A DNA stretch of 64,000 nucleotides from Phytomonas francai (taxonomy: Eukaryota; Euglenozoa; Kinetoplastea; Trypanosomatida; Trypanosomatidae). This document shows, one piece after another, positions 10,184-20,622 of the stretch. The first letter of the stretch is position 1; each line of letters opens with the position of its first letter. The translations under genes and the position numbers were made by a program. The DNA is taken from positions 812,614 through 876,613 of the forward strand of contig MJCC01000001.1 in assembly GCA_001766655.1 (NCBI GenBank), written 5' to 3'. The notes under the pieces are model-generated. The model was not told the origin of the DNA and made no database searches. It worked only from the letters and a program-made list of their open reading frames with translations.

Positions 10184-10567
10184 TCACTGTCCGAAGACGG
10201 CCTGGGAGGCGGCCCCGTGCGGGGGCGCCATCATCACATAGCAGGGCTGGTACCCCTGCAGGCTGTACTGCTGCGCGAGGACCGGCAGGATCTTCTTTGC
10301 CGAGGCCTCCGGCCGCGCGAGGCGGACCTGGATGCGGGTCTGGTTGATCGTGTGCCGCTGCAGCCCGATCACGGCATTGCAGGCGTCCTCGTCGGTCGCG
10401 AAGAGGACAAAGCCGTAGCCCTTGCCAATCCCCGTCAGCCTATCCCGCTTTACCGCGCACGAAACGACGCGGCCGAAGTGCGCGAAGAGCGCGCGCAGCT
10501 GCTCGTTCGTGTAGTCGTGCGGCAGGCTCGCCACGTAGACGTTGCGGCTGTAGGCCAGGTCGTACAT
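10184..10567 (-). CDS. Single-RRM RNA-binding protein
   Basis: This 127-residue protein is almost entirely one RRM. RNP2 is VYVASL (10-15) and RNP1 is KGYGFVLF (49-56), followed by a short Ala/Gln/Pro tail. This size and layout match the small single-RRM proteins (UBP/RBP type) of trypanosomatids, which bind U- or AU-rich 3' UTRs and set mRNA stability. That specificity is inferred from the family. The coding region is GC-rich in an AT-rich setting. The ATG at 10567 puts RNP2 ten residues in, as expected. Confidence 0.85.
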   Translation of the reverse strand: MYDLAYSRNVYVASLPHDYTNEQLRALFAHFGRVVSCAVKRDRLTGIGKGYGFVLFATDEDACNAVIGLQRHTINQTRIQVRLARPEASAKKILPVLAQQYSLQGYQPCYVMMAPPHGAASQAVFGQ

Positions 10568-11403
10568 CGCTCAGCTCGCCCTCGCCCCTCCCCTTTTCTT
10601 TCTTTATCGCTATCGTTCGCTCTCTCTCGCTCTCTCTCTCTCTCACGCCTTGCCCTTGTGTTGCTGAGGGGGTTGTTAGTTTACCGTGCGCCTTCTTTGT
10701 AAGTGCTTATCTAGGTGGATATATATAGATAGATAGATATGGGTGTGTATTTATTTGATAGTACGGTTGGAATTATGGCTGTTGACGTTAGTGATGGTTA
10801 GTGATTCTTTTCCCAAGTAAGTTTTTTTTTTAAAATGGTTTGCTTGTTTGGTTTGTTTCTCTAGGCAAATATGAAACAGAAGGATATGCAGCGATAAAGC
10901 CTCTATTAGATATACCAAGAAATACCAATACTCTAACTTTAGAACCTAAGGTTAATAATAAAAATAGTAAATATTTAGCTAAAGCGCTTTTATGCCGTTA
11001 GCTTACGTTAGACGGGGAAAAAAAAGATAAAGAATGTGGTAGTGTGTGAGAGAGAAAATAATAATAGTAACAAACGGTTGAAATAGCAATTGAACACAAC
11101 ATGTTTTTCCGCAATAACAGTTATTTAACATAAAATCTATTGCACAAATAATATATGCAGAGTGCTGAATGAAAAGTCTAGCGTTCGTTGCACTCATGAG
11201 GAGAATTTCATGAACGAAAATCGATCTAAGAGGAAAAAAGGCAAGCAAAGGATATTTTCAGACAAATGCAAAACTACACGCCCATTCTTCCTTATTTACA
11301 AGGACAAAACCTAGTGGCGCATAAATTGATAAGAAGATCAAGATACCACGGGGCCATTCTTCATTGTCAGTTTTTGATCATATAGTGGTGAAGAACAAAC
11401 CGT
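10568..11403. other. Intergenic spacer
   Basis: Pyrimidine-rich on plus near the left end, then AT-rich with short GATA and T runs. No gene seen. Confidence 0.5.
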
Positions 11404-13908
11404 CTAACACCAAAGTCTTCGAAGCAGGGGAAAAACAAAGCATTGAAAGATATTTACGCGTACGAACCTCCGTAGAGGCCACCACAGTACCAGAAGCACC
11501 CAAGCAACAAACAACACTTCATAAACAGACCATAAGACATTTACAAGCGGGAAATTGTACGAAATACTTGTAGCATAGTGATTACACCTTTCATCATCAC
11601 TGTACACATAACTTAGTGCTATTACCACCTTTGTCCCAACCAGAAAACAAACAGTTATAATGTTAAAGAAACTGACATAGCCAACGGAAGCATCCTTAAA
11701 ACCAAGGGCTGTAAACATCACGGTAGTTGCCAATAAAAAAGACATCGAGGTGGCGATGAGAAGAATCACAAGGTTTTCGCATTTCGTGGTATTGTTTATC
11801 TCAACAAAACTGATAATGACGGTATACAATGCTAACTCGGCAACATACACCGTGTAGTGGTTATTTATAACCGGAACTGCCGGATGCCTCTCGAGGTAAT
11901 TCTTCGGAATCGTCCTTTTAAAGCTTGCGTAGCCAAAGTGGTCGATCGAATCATAGACGATCATCATATAAGCACAACGGAAAAGTGCTAAACCCCATTG
12001 CCCAATGCCCAAGTAAGTCAATAACGAAAAGCTCAAGTCAATTTTTTTCTTAACATCCGGATCATGCACGATACTTATGAGGTACCTCTGAGCGAGTGTT
12101 TGTGGGATGACAAACGCCATCGTGATGCACATTCCGGAGATCCGAGAAAGTGCTAAAATATTATGGGCTAAAACCAACTTATTGCGTCTTAACGCTCGAG
12201 TTAAGGTAATAAGGCAGATAAGCTCGTAAACGGGAAATATAAAGAGCACCACGTAAAGCGAAGGAGGCTGCAAGGTTCCCGTGTCCTCATAGCTCGAGGT
12301 CTCCTCCTTCTTCTGTGTGAAGTAAACCATCGCAACAAGGTTCAAAACGTAGCTTCCGCCCAAGACGAGGAGGCAGTAGATCCCATTAATCTGATACAAT
12401 TTGTTTCCTGTGTAGAACCAAATCACATTGCTGAAACAAATCGTTAAAATGATCAACGTATTCACGATAAGAGCAATAAACGCGAAAATCCAATTGCAGA
12501 GCAACATTTTAGGCGAATAATTGAAAAGAATAGTGTAGAATTTATCCCGGGAGAGCACATGAGGGTACTTACACAGGAGGATTATGTATTCAAACCCGCT
12601 CATCTTCAGGAGCACGTAATGCTTATAGGAAAGCCGGACAAAAGGTAGCTGCAGAAACGAATTCAGGTAGTCGTAGAGGGTGGGAGGTAAACAATTGGAA
12701 TCAAGCGGAAATAAAGCGTCCAACGTTTCCTGCACCTGCTGCCGCGCGAGCGGATCCTCGACGTCTAAGCACCCCGACGCGACGATCAACCGCACAAGAA
12801 AAGGATTATGCTGCGCAGCCTCCAACTCAGCCCCGGTAACTGGGCGCTTTGCCGAGCGCGAGGCGAGAGCGGCGGAAACAAGATGCGAAAAACACTCATT
12901 CGGGTTCTCCAAATAACTCTTCAACGCCGAGATCAAATCCACCTCGTAGGCGGGGGCCTCATTCTCAACCCCAACCGACTCTCCATCCTCCCATTCTCCG
13001 AGGAGCTGTTGCTTGTCCGAGTTGTAATTCGTAAAAACCTTCATCGGGCGAGATAACACATTCGACCCGTGATCAACACCGACAAAAATACACTCCGTAC
13101 GAATAGCCTCGCGGTCGTTTTGGGGTTTTTGAGAATAAAAAGGTGAGGAAGGACTGTCAAGGCCCCTAATATTCTTCTCAACGGCGAAGGAATCCGTTCC
13201 AACGGGGGAAGTGGCCAAGTGCGCGGGGACGGTGCTTGACGAGGATTCAATCCCTAGTATGCGCCCTACGGCGTGATTCACGCTGTCTTTTAGGGCTTTA
13301 CCGCAGTTCTGAACACCTGCCGTTACCCCCCTCAACGGGCGAGTCCACAGCGATCCCGAATCTTTGGGTGCCATGGATAATCCACGTTTGTCTTTGAAAG
13401 ATTCATGATTATCTGCTCCCATGAAACCCCCCTTCCCGTGTTCTCCAGTAGCCGAAGAAAACGCCGCCGCGGTGCGAGAGGGACTCTTCGGGGAGCGAGG
13501 TACTTCTCGAGTAGACGAAGCGGGCTGCGGCCGCGTACAACGCGCATCCTGCGAGGTTCCGAATGCGGAAACACCCTCCTGGCAAAATTTACGATCCGAA
13601 GAATCATCGCTAATCCCTCCCCGCGGATGGTTAGGATAATAATCCGGTCGGTTGGTATATTGTAAATCGCTAGCGGCAACGCTAGCTAACGATGCGTCGT
13701 ACTCATACAAAGGAACTAAATGCAATGAACAGTCCGAGCTACTGTGGAATGATAAGTTGGATGTGGTGCCAGGCCGCATCGCCAAGCGCTGGATGCTGGA
13801 TGAAAAACTAAAACACACACACACACCACCAGTTAAAGATAAGAGAGATAAAATATTGAGGTTACCCATGGGGGGGGGGAACATGGTTTCCCTCCTCATT
13901 GAAACCAT
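11404..13908 (-). CDS. Polytopic membrane protein with a long hydrophilic N-terminus
   Basis: The 834-residue frame has two halves. Residues to about 440 are hydrophilic, Ser/Pro/Gly-rich and mostly low complexity. The C-terminal 390 residues contain about nine membrane segments (for example WIFAFIALIVNTLIILTICF, YVVLFIFPVYELICLITL, VLWSVYEVLFVAWVLLVLW). I recognise no transporter family. The start is uncertain. The first ATG is at 13908, but a pyrimidine/TG stretch followed by AGs lies inside the first 43 codons. The message may therefore begin there, making the ATG at 13779 (MRPGTTSN) the real start. Function is unknown. Confidence 0.75.
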   Translation of the reverse strand: MVSMRRETMFPPPMGNLNILSLLSLTGGVCVCFSFSSSIQRLAMRPGTTSNLSFHSSSDCSLHLVPLYEYDASLASVAASDLQYTNRPDYYPNHPRGGISDDSSDRKFCQEGVSAFGTSQDARCTRPQPASSTREVPRSPKSPSRTAAAFSSATGEHGKGGFMGADNHESFKDKRGLSMAPKDSGSLWTRPLRGVTAGVQNCGKALKDSVNHAVGRILGIESSSSTVPAHLATSPVGTDSFAVEKNIRGLDSPSSPFYSQKPQNDREAIRTECIFVGVDHGSNVLSRPMKVFTNYNSDKQQLLGEWEDGESVGVENEAPAYEVDLISALKSYLENPNECFSHLVSAALASRSAKRPVTGAELEAAQHNPFLVRLIVASGCLDVEDPLARQQVQETLDALFPLDSNCLPPTLYDYLNSFLQLPFVRLSYKHYVLLKMSGFEYIILLCKYPHVLSRDKFYTILFNYSPKMLLCNWIFAFIALIVNTLIILTICFSNVIWFYTGNKLYQINGIYCLLVLGGSYVLNLVAMVYFTQKKEETSSYEDTGTLQPPSLYVVLFIFPVYELICLITLTRALRRNKLVLAHNILALSRISGMCITMAFVIPQTLAQRYLISIVHDPDVKKKIDLSFSLLTYLGIGQWGLALFRCAYMMIVYDSIDHFGYASFKRTIPKNYLERHPAVPVINNHYTVYVAELALYTVIISFVEINNTTKCENLVILLIATSMSFLLATTVMFTALGFKDASVGYVSFFNIITVCFLVGTKVVIALSYVYSDDERCNHYATSISYNFPLVNVLWSVYEVLFVAWVLLVLWWPLRRFVRVNIFQCFVFPLLRRLWC

Positions 13909-14295
13909 CCAAAAAATGAGAATAGTTCCATCCCCCGCGTAATCAACAGGCTGGGAAGCATCGAAAGAGTGGAAGGGATAAATCGCGAATCGAATACGAA
14001 AAAAAAAATACCGTATTTTCTTCGTTTTAAATGCATGGGCTAAATGGAAGTGTTAACTAGAATTAAGTGTTTTAAAAGGAACCCATTCCCCCTCCAAATC
14101 TCTGAATAGTGTATAAATTATCTCGTTATAACTGCTCAACTTATCGTTAGGTTAGCGTTACAAATCTTTTCTCTTTTAAAGATAATTAATAGCGCAGGAA
14201 ACAAAGAAGTACTATCAAAGTTGCGTATCCTGAAAAAACAAACAAACAAACAAAAAAAACCAATCGCATCCCATGTGTTGAGGTATTCCTAAAGA
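13909..14295. other. Intergenic spacer
   Basis: AT-rich. It includes a pyrimidine-rich stretch ending in CCCAG on minus near 13,950, a possible spliced-leader acceptor for the membrane-protein gene. Confidence 0.4.
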
Positions 14296-15357
14296 TTATA
14301 CAAAAAGTGATGACAATGAAGCTTCTCTGTGCAGGCAATCCACCGCCTGTGCGAGCAAGGGGGCAGTTGTGAGAACGGTGAGCTTCCGACACTTTTTGAT
14401 CTTCTCACGCATCGAAATGGAATCCGATACCACTAACTCCTCCAGCGCATCACACGCCATGATGCGATCGCACGCGGGGTCGGAGAGGATTCCGTGGCTC
14501 GCGCACGCCACGACGCGAATGGCGCCCATCTCCTTCAGCAACTCACACGCCTTACACAAGGTCCCGGCCGTGTCGACGATGTCGTCCACAATAATACACG
14601 TGTACCCCTCGACGTTGCCGACGGTCTGCATGGAGTCGACCTTCCCGGCCTCCTTCCGGCGCTTCAGGATGGTCACGATGTGGCTCGCGCGGAGGCGGTC
14701 CGCCAGGACGTTCGCGCGCTCGACGCCGCCGGCGTCCGGCGAGACCACGACCGCGCGCGCCTGGTCGAACCACGGCTGCCGCCGGAGGTAGTTCGCGAAC
14801 TCCGGGAACATGAGCAGATTGTCGACCGGGATGTTGCGAAAGAAGCCCTGGATCTGGCCGCAGTGCAGGTCCAGCGTCACGACCCGGTCCACGCTCATGC
14901 ACTGCAGGAGCTGCGCCATCGCGGAGGCCGAGATCGGCACGCGGGGCTCGCACTTGCGGTCCTGCCGGCTGTACGCGAAGTACGGCACGATCGCGGTGAT
15001 CCGGCGCGCCGAGGCGAGCTTCAGCGTGTGCACGAGCAGCAGAAGCTCCATCACGACCGTGTTCACGTCGGTCTCGTCCCCGCTCGCCGTGGGCTGGATG
15101 ATAAAGCAGTCATCCCCGCGCACGTCGTCGATGATCTTGATGTTCAGCTCCCCGTTCGCGAACTTCTTGATCTCCGTTTGAGACTTCTCGATGCCCAGGC
15201 ACTTCGCGACGTCGTCGGTCAGCTCCGCGTTCGCCGTGCCGGAGATCAGGCGGACACGGAAACTCGTCTCGACCGCGGGGGTGCCGTGAATTCGGTAAAA
15301 GAAGGTCTCCCCAGCCGCAACTTGACGCGCCTTCGGTTCTTCATTTTTGGATTCCAT
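14296..15357 (-). CDS. PRPS: Ribose-phosphate pyrophosphokinase (PRPP synthetase)
   Basis: This 353-residue enzyme makes PRPP from ribose 5-phosphate and ATP for nucleotide synthesis and salvage. The ATP-site segment YFAYSRQDRK is at 126-135. The metal-binding DLHCGQIQGFF is at 163-173. The PRPP loop VDDIVDTAGT is at 257-266. About 30 extra residues precede the conserved start of the domain, and the end (SSLF-V) is short. No targeting peptide or PTS1-like tripeptide is evident. The middle of the gene is very GC-rich. Kinetoplastids depend on purine salvage and so on PRPP, which fits. Confidence 0.95.
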   Translation of the reverse strand: MESKNEEPKARQVAAGETFFYRIHGTPAVETSFRVRLISGTANAELTDDVAKCLGIEKSQTEIKKFANGELNIKIIDDVRGDDCFIIQPTASGDETDVNTVVMELLLLVHTLKLASARRITAIVPYFAYSRQDRKCEPRVPISASAMAQLLQCMSVDRVVTLDLHCGQIQGFFRNIPVDNLLMFPEFANYLRRQPWFDQARAVVVSPDAGGVERANVLADRLRASHIVTILKRRKEAGKVDSMQTVGNVEGYTCIIVDDIVDTAGTLCKACELLKEMGAIRVVACASHGILSDPACDRIMACDALEELVVSDSISMREKIKKCRKLTVLTTAPLLAQAVDCLHREASLSSLFV

Positions 15358-15663
15358 CTTTAAGTTCCGTCCCCTCGTATTGTTATCTATTATTCCTATA
15401 AGTAAATGATAAATGAATGATCCTTGAGACCTGATTTGCCTATCATAGAGCTTAGCTTGATAAATAATATTTAAAAAAAGGTAAATTTGCTCAAAAGGGG
15501 TTTAAACCAAATTGAGGAACAATCAAAAAGCAATATATATATATATATATATATTCATTCATGTAAGGTATATATTAACCTCATAAATTGGGACTGCATG
15601 CTATGGTTTTACATGCACATATGCTGACCCTGTGGTTTGTTATTTCTTGGTTTATTGTATTAC
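15358..15663. other. Intergenic spacer
   Basis: AT-rich with a TA tract at about 15,535-15,552. No gene seen. Confidence 0.5.
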
Positions 15664-16224
15664 TTACCTGCGTTTCCTGGACGTCTTGTTTGCAGCCTTC
15701 ACAGCACCATTTTCGTGCGCTAATAGCGATTTCGTCTCATTTCTGGAATGTATCCACAGATCCGTTATCCATTGAGGTAAAACATTGGCTTCCGGCCATG
15801 GTCGCGCTAGCACACCCTCCGCGTCTTTACCCAAGATGTACAACTTAAAGAGCTCAGAATTATAAACCATCATTGGGTTATAGACGCACTGCAGCAGAAT
15901 AGAAAGAGGAAGCGTGAAGTAGACCGCTAAGGAATAGCCGAGGGCTGCAGAAATGCACACTTTTAGGAAAAAAAGCTCACATAGCTTTCCAGCATCGTAA
16001 ACCCAGGCTTTTTTAACCTGTTTCTCATTAGTGTAAGAATCCGTGAGTTGAATAAGTGTCTGCTCAGAGCGGCGCGATATTAAAAAGGCGATGTAAACAA
16101 CTAAAACAAAAATCAAACCCTGAACAGAGACAAAAATATAGGAAATCGCTTTTTGTGTACTGGGATCCGTCACATCAATGCTCCAGCTAAAAATCAAAAT
16201 ACTGAACAACAGGAAAAGGTTCAT
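15664..16224 (-). CDS. PHO88/SND3-family ER membrane protein
   Basis: I place the start at the ATG at 16224, giving 186 residues, close to yeast Pho88 (188). An upstream in-frame ATG at 16380 lies before a strong pyrimidine tract and AG, so it is probably outside the mature message. The family pattern is present: a first membrane helix before DVTDP, a second helix, a third after the Lys/Asp segment, then an amphipathic stretch (NSELFKLYILGKDAEGVLARPW). That stretch matches the family's conserved ending of the form hLFGKxAxGxLxRPF. Pho88/Snd3 acts in SRP-independent targeting of membrane proteins to the ER. The tail is basic (KAANKTSRKRR). Confidence 0.75.
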   Translation of the reverse strand: MNLFLLFSILIFSWSIDVTDPSTQKAISYIFVSVQGLIFVLVVYIAFLISRRSEQTLIQLTDSYTNEKQVKKAWVYDAGKLCELFFLKVCISAALGYSLAVYFTLPLSILLQCVYNPMMVYNSELFKLYILGKDAEGVLARPWPEANVLPQWITDLWIHSRNETKSLLAHENGAVKAANKTSRKRR

Positions 16225-16690
16225 CTCAAATGGGTCCGCCGTGTCTTTACCTTTTAGTTGGAAGAAAAGGGTAAAAAAAACTTTGTGATACCTATTGAAG
16301 TCTCTTGCTGAAGAAGAGGAGGGGGGCCGATTCTGGTAGTGTATGGTGTGAATGAGAAGAGGGGGGAATGAGATAATCATCCAAAAAGAAAGAAGCTATC
16401 CACATATGATCCATCGCCGCTGTTTAGCGTGACAGCACAGAGGAAACTGATACCCAATAGCTCAAGATGTTAAAAAACGTATCGTATTCTGCAGCACAAC
16501 TGCATGCAGAGTTTAAGATATTAGACAACATAAAAGGCACACACCGGATGACTTTGGGATCCTTTGTTATTGATCACAGGAGCTTTCATGAAAAAGGGGA
16601 AAAAACGGATGTGCCGTCGCGCGTTTAATTAAATACCTCGGGGTATTCGTTCCGAAAAGCGAAAAGAACATCGAGCTAATCGCTGCAGGG
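16225..16690. other. Spacer between the PHO88-like and GRWD1 genes
   Basis: The first 156 bases are an open frame continuous with the PHO88-like gene but probably 5' leader or outside the message. The rest is moderately AT-rich with no gene. Confidence 0.4.
16251..16281 (-). promoter_or_regulatory. Probable spliced-leader acceptor of the PHO88-like gene
   Basis: On the minus strand, a run of T and C of about 25 bases ends in AAAAG about 26 bases before the ATG at 16224. This decides the start over the upstream ATG. Confidence 0.6.
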
Positions 16691-18382
16691 TTACTTCATC
16701 AAGGAGCGCCAGTTCATAGGCTTGAAGAGGTGAAGCCCCTCGTAATCGGCGGTGATCACCATGCCGGGGATCTGGGGGTGCCAATGGACCTCCTTCGGGT
16801 GCGTCAGACCCTGGTGTTCGAACATGAGTTGATCCGGGATATCGGTGAGATCCTTTCGGCCAAAGAGGTCGCCGATAACCTCCTGCTCCTCACTCGGGTC
16901 GCGCTCGAGGCTAAGGTCCCACAGCGTGCACTGCCCGTCGTCGCTGGTCACCGCGAGGACGCTTTCGTTGTGGGGCGAAAACTCGACGGAGGTGATGCTC
17001 TTGGAGTGCCAGGGCAGCCGCTGAATCGGGTCCGGCGAGGCGAGCTTGCGCAGATCCCAAATCGCGACGGCGCCGCTGTCGGCGCCGGTGACGAGCAGGT
17101 GCGAGGCCTGGCGGGCCTGGTTCCAGTCCGCGACGTTGATGTCGGTCGGGTCGGCGCGCCAGTGGAGCTTGCTCGCGCGCATATCGCGGACATCCCAGAC
17201 CTCGACCTCGCCGCCGGCGCGCGCCGTGATGAGGACCTCGGCCTGCGTCGGGCTCCAGCGGACCTCCTCGACGGAGCGCGCGCCCGCGGTGTGGCTCGCG
17301 ACGCTCCGCCAGCGGCCGTCCTCGGCGGGGTGCCAGACGTAGAGGGCGCCCGCGCAGTCCCCGGAGGCGAAGGCGTGGGCCCGCACGGCGCTCCAGCCGA
17401 GCCCGAAGCCCTCCACGCGGTGCGTCGACGACGGCGTGCAGAAGCGGAGGCGGGGGGCCGGGACCCGGCCGGCGGCCGCGGCCGCGGCCGCCTCCCGCGA
17501 CCACCCCGCGAAGTCCCCGAGGGCGCGGAGGTCGCCGGCGAGGTCGAAGACCTGCACGTGGCCGGCGTCGGACCAGACGGCGACGAGGTGGGCCGCCGCC
17601 CCGGCCGCGGGGTCGCCGCGCACGCGGTTCGCCGCGCCGTGGTGCGGCACCCCGCGCTGGTGCACCGTCGGCTCCCCGTCGTTGACGGCGTCCTCGTCGT
17701 CCTCGTCCTCGTTTTCGTTTTCGTTCTCGTCGTCGTAGGCGCCGAGAAGGCTGGCCTCGCTCTCCGAGTCGCTCGCGCGGTCGTCGCGGGTGCGGCGGAG
17801 GTTGCCGGCGCGCAGAAGCACGAGTTCATTCGCGGCCGCCGTCGCCGCCTGCGTCCCGCAGACGAGGAGGAGGGAGAGGGGGTAGCGTGTCCGGCCCGGC
17901 CCCGCGCCGTCCGCGGCCACGTCGAAGGACAGGCAAGGGTACTCCGTGCGGAGCTGGAAGAAGCAGTCGTAGGCGCCGTTCGCGTAGGCGAGGCGGCCGT
18001 CCGGCCCGGGCGCGTCGCCCTGGTCGCGGCGCCAGACCGCCACCGCCCCGCGGTCGTCGGCGTCGTCGCCGTCGGCGGCGGCGATCTGGACGGACGAAAA
18101 GGCCCCGCCAAGAGCCGCGTCCGACTCCTTGCGGAACTCGGCGTACGCGTCGTCGTCGTCGTCGTCCGCCGCCGACTCCTCCTCAAAGACCTCCTCTTCC
18201 GCGTCGAACTCGACCACATCCCCGTCGTCGGAGCTCTCCGTGGTGTAGCTCCCCTCGCTGTCGGACGGCAGCGCCTCCGAGGCCGGGGCCGCCGTAATTT
18301 CCGCATCGCCTTCTACTCGGCGGCGGGGCTCCAGATCGTGGTTCGTATCACGGACCTGTCTTTTTTTATTCCCTCTATTCAT
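16691..18382 (-). CDS. GRWD1: Glutamate-rich WD-repeat protein (GRWD1/Rrb1)
   Basis: This 563-residue protein has a basic start, an acidic stretch at about 45-90 (including a run of Asp) and a seven-bladed WD40 propeller. Repeats such as VEVWDVRDM, VAIWDLRKL and CTLWDLSLERDPSEEQ are seen near the C-terminus. The last blade, with HPKEVHWHPQIPGMVITADY, matches the GRWD1/Rrb1 signature. Rrb1 is the nuclear chaperone that delivers ribosomal protein uL3 to pre-60S particles. A second acidic insert (DDENENENEDEDDEDAVNDG) sits near residue 220. The central part is among the most GC-rich DNA in the window. Confidence 0.9.
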   Translation of the reverse strand: MNRGNKKRQVRDTNHDLEPRRRVEGDAEITAAPASEALPSDSEGSYTTESSDDGDVVEFDAEEEVFEEESAADDDDDDAYAEFRKESDAALGGAFSSVQIAAADGDDADDRGAVAVWRRDQGDAPGPDGRLAYANGAYDCFFQLRTEYPCLSFDVAADGAGPGRTRYPLSLLLVCGTQAATAAANELVLLRAGNLRRTRDDRASDSESEASLLGAYDDENENENEDEDDEDAVNDGEPTVHQRGVPHHGAANRVRGDPAAGAAAHLVAVWSDAGHVQVFDLAGDLRALGDFAGWSREAAAAAAAGRVPAPRLRFCTPSSTHRVEGFGLGWSAVRAHAFASGDCAGALYVWHPAEDGRWRSVASHTAGARSVEEVRWSPTQAEVLITARAGGEVEVWDVRDMRASKLHWRADPTDINVADWNQARQASHLLVTGADSGAVAIWDLRKLASPDPIQRLPWHSKSITSVEFSPHNESVLAVTSDDGQCTLWDLSLERDPSEEQEVIGDLFGRKDLTDIPDQLMFEHQGLTHPKEVHWHPQIPGMVITADYEGLHLFKPMNWRSLMK

Positions 18383-18804
18383 ATTTGGAATGTAATTTCT
18401 CGAATAGATACTTTAGAAAAAAAAAAGCTAAAGTTAATAGAAGAACTTTAATAATGGTACTCTGAAATGGAAACGATTTGTAACACTACTTGGCATAAAA
18501 CTATAGAAGATACATGATAGTATTATCCGTTAAACAGTAAGGCAGCGCACTCGTCAGATAATCTGACAAAAGTGTCATTATCAAGGACGAACGGAATTTC
18601 CATATATATATAACTGAAGCAAAAATAATAGGTACCGAATTGTTGCAACTAAAAAAAAAACCAACAACATAAAAGCCTATGAAACCGCTCTAAAAACGCG
18701 CTGTTATAGTATGGCAGGAATATTTTTTCAAAAGTAAAAAGCCTTCCCCTCCAAAAATTACTTTTCGCCTTCAGCCTCTTGCTCAAAACACAAGCAAACA
18801 GTAC
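18383..18804. other. Intergenic spacer
   Basis: AT-rich with A and T runs. No gene seen. Confidence 0.5.
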
Positions 18805-19416
18805 TCATAGCGACTGTAAAGCCTTCAAGCGTCTCTCGATATCGTCTTCAGCCTCTTGCGAAGCTGTTGCGTGTTCGCGTATTGCAAAATTCAACGGTCC
18901 ATTTGACATCTTCGTACTAATATCAATATTGTTTTCCGCAGCAATCTGCTCTAATAAAGTATCCACCGGATCAACCGGAGTGAGCCCCGCGGAAGTACTC
19001 TCAAACGCGGCATTCATGGTACTCGTGTTGATCTCTATGGTTCCTGTCTGCCTCTCGAACTCATCCATGAGCTTTGTGATTTTCACAGGGTCCATTGAAT
19101 CCGTAATCTTCTCCATACCCTTCAACGTGTTCTTTATTAACTTTCCAGTTTCCTTTGTTTGAATAGCAGTCTGGATGCGCGACGCCGTTGCGTCGATTCG
19201 GGAAGCAAGACGAAGGTAGTTGAGGCTTTCATGATGTTTTCGAATGGAATTCTCAGCATAGATGCGGGCGGCTTCGGTATTGCCCTTTTCAATCGCCCGT
19301 TTGATCTTAATCTTTTCCTTTTCACTGGCCCTTTCCGCCTGGTTAGAACTTTTCGTGAGCTGTTTTGATGTGAATTTCAAGTTAAACAAGACGTCATAAA
19401 TCCGATCATTTGTCAT
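18805..19416 (-). CDS. CHMP1: ESCRT-III subunit CHMP1/Did2
   Basis: This 203-residue protein has the ESCRT-III plan: a basic helical hairpin (LFNLKFTSKQLTKSSNQAER, then KIKRAIEKGNTEAARIYAEN) and an acidic C-terminal half. It ends in a MIM1 motif, DDIERRLKALQSL, that docks the MIT domain of Vps4. The motif with Ala/Leu spacing and the overall length fit CHMP1 rather than other CHMPs. CHMP1 recruits Vps4 and Ist1 in membrane scission at multivesicular bodies and cytokinesis. Codon use is plain and the gene lacks a GC island. Confidence 0.92.
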   Translation of the reverse strand: MTNDRIYDVLFNLKFTSKQLTKSSNQAERASEKEKIKIKRAIEKGNTEAARIYAENSIRKHHESLNYLRLASRIDATASRIQTAIQTKETGKLIKNTLKGMEKITDSMDPVKITKLMDEFERQTGTIEINTSTMNAAFESTSAGLTPVDPVDTLLEQIAAENNIDISTKMSNGPLNFAIREHATASQEAEDDIERRLKALQSL

Positions 19417-20232
19417 TATTATTAATTTTTGATTCTCCTATTTTTTATTTATTTTTTCAGAACTTTCTCTCGGGATCGAATGTTGTGTCTTCCTCTCGAA
19501 GATGAAAATGGAAAATAGAACATGGGAAACTGGAATTCGGAACCACATAGCTAACTTTTTTTTAAATGAAGCAAACATAAATAGACTTGGCTTTCTAAAC
19601 TCTTGGGTCGAAGTAAATTTAAAGATGCTCTGCCATAAGTTTCGCTCAAAGGCACCCTAAAGTAAGAAGAATTCCATTCTTTCCCCACTGGTGCACGCTA
19701 AAAAATCGGGAATGGCTCAACTATATGAAAGTCGGCCAGAAGGATCAAATCTATAACACCTTATCGTGTAGTAGCTCTGTGTATGCACAGGAATATAGGG
19801 AAGGAAAAGATGGACATGTAAATAGAGTCGGATATCAATCTTCGATGGCCATGTTTATAGATCAGTCCAATTTCGAGAATATTTACAGATGGAGCAATAA
19901 ATTATAGCACTGAAAGGGGAGCCCGCAGATGAAATGCTCCATCGCTATAGAGACATATATATTTACATCAATATAAATGCACCCCCTCATGCTATTTACT
20001 GTGAGGAAATAGCAACTATCTACCCGCTCAGATAACGGGTCGCTAAAACCATCCCTTCCCACGTCCTCTCGTGTACAAGAATAGAACACTTATCCCTCCC
20101 CTCTAGCAATACCTAAGCAACTAGGACCAACTTTAAAGGAATTCATCTATAACCCTCCTTAATGTGTTAATTGAAAGTAACTATAGTTACAAATACACAA
20201 AAGGGAGGAGAGGCCAAAAAAAAAAAAAGAGT
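19417..20232. other. Intergenic spacer
   Basis: About 0.8 kb without a supported gene. Short frames on both strands look random. A-rich tract near 20,216-20,229. Confidence 0.5.
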
Positions 20233-20622
20233 CTATTGCGTCATATCCCGTGATAAACGCAATTCGTGAAGAATAGAATACAGCAATGGGATCGTCGTCG
20301 GCGCACTCCCCAGGTTAAGCTCCACCGCTAAGATCTTCCTCGGGACCTGGCTATCCGGCACCTGGGCCTCCAACTGAAAGACACCGAGTGTGTGCTCGAG
20401 GCCGTTAAACGCGAGGTACTCCTTTATGAGCTCGTTGAGGATTAAATTCTCTGGAGGATCAGGGGGTCTGGAGGCGCCCGCCTTGTCATTACCCTCGAGT
20501 GTGGTATCCCCAGAAAGCCTTTTAAAGACAGCCGCGCGAAGCTCCGCTTTGATGTGGCTTATCGTTCCATCCGCCTCCAAGGCCTCCCGCATGGCGCTCT
20601 TAAGAGACTCCTGGCTGGACAT
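20233..20622 (-). CDS. CEP20: FOR20/CEP20 (FOPNL) basal-body protein
   Basis: From the ATG at 20622 the product is 129 residues. It matches FOR20 throughout: an N-terminal helix, HIKAELRAAVFKRL, then NLILNELIKEYLAFNGLEHT (the LisH-like dimer element), then IPLLYSILHELR. FOR20 is needed for basal-body docking and cilium assembly, which points to a flagellated cell. An insert of about 12 residues (GNDKAGASRPPD) precedes the LisH part. The frame remains open upstream, but those residues are hydrophobic and translated from the T-rich leader. The acceptor just upstream supports the short start. Confidence 0.88.
   Translation of the reverse strand: MSSQESLKSAMREALEADGTISHIKAELRAAVFKRLSGDTTLEGNDKAGASRPPDPPENLILNELIKEYLAFNGLEHTLGVFQLEAQVPDSQVPRKILAVELNLGSAPTTIPLLYSILHELRLSRDMTQ

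Noticed and set aside
14494..15363. A 289-codon plus-strand frame opposite the PRPP synthetase gene
   Set aside because: Mirror of a GC-rich enzyme gene, with no domain of its own.
16730..18451. A 573-codon plus-strand frame opposite GRWD1
   Set aside because: It is a mirror of the GC-rich GRWD1 gene. High GC removes stops on both strands, and the plus reading is Arg/Val/Gly filler without domains, against the cluster direction.
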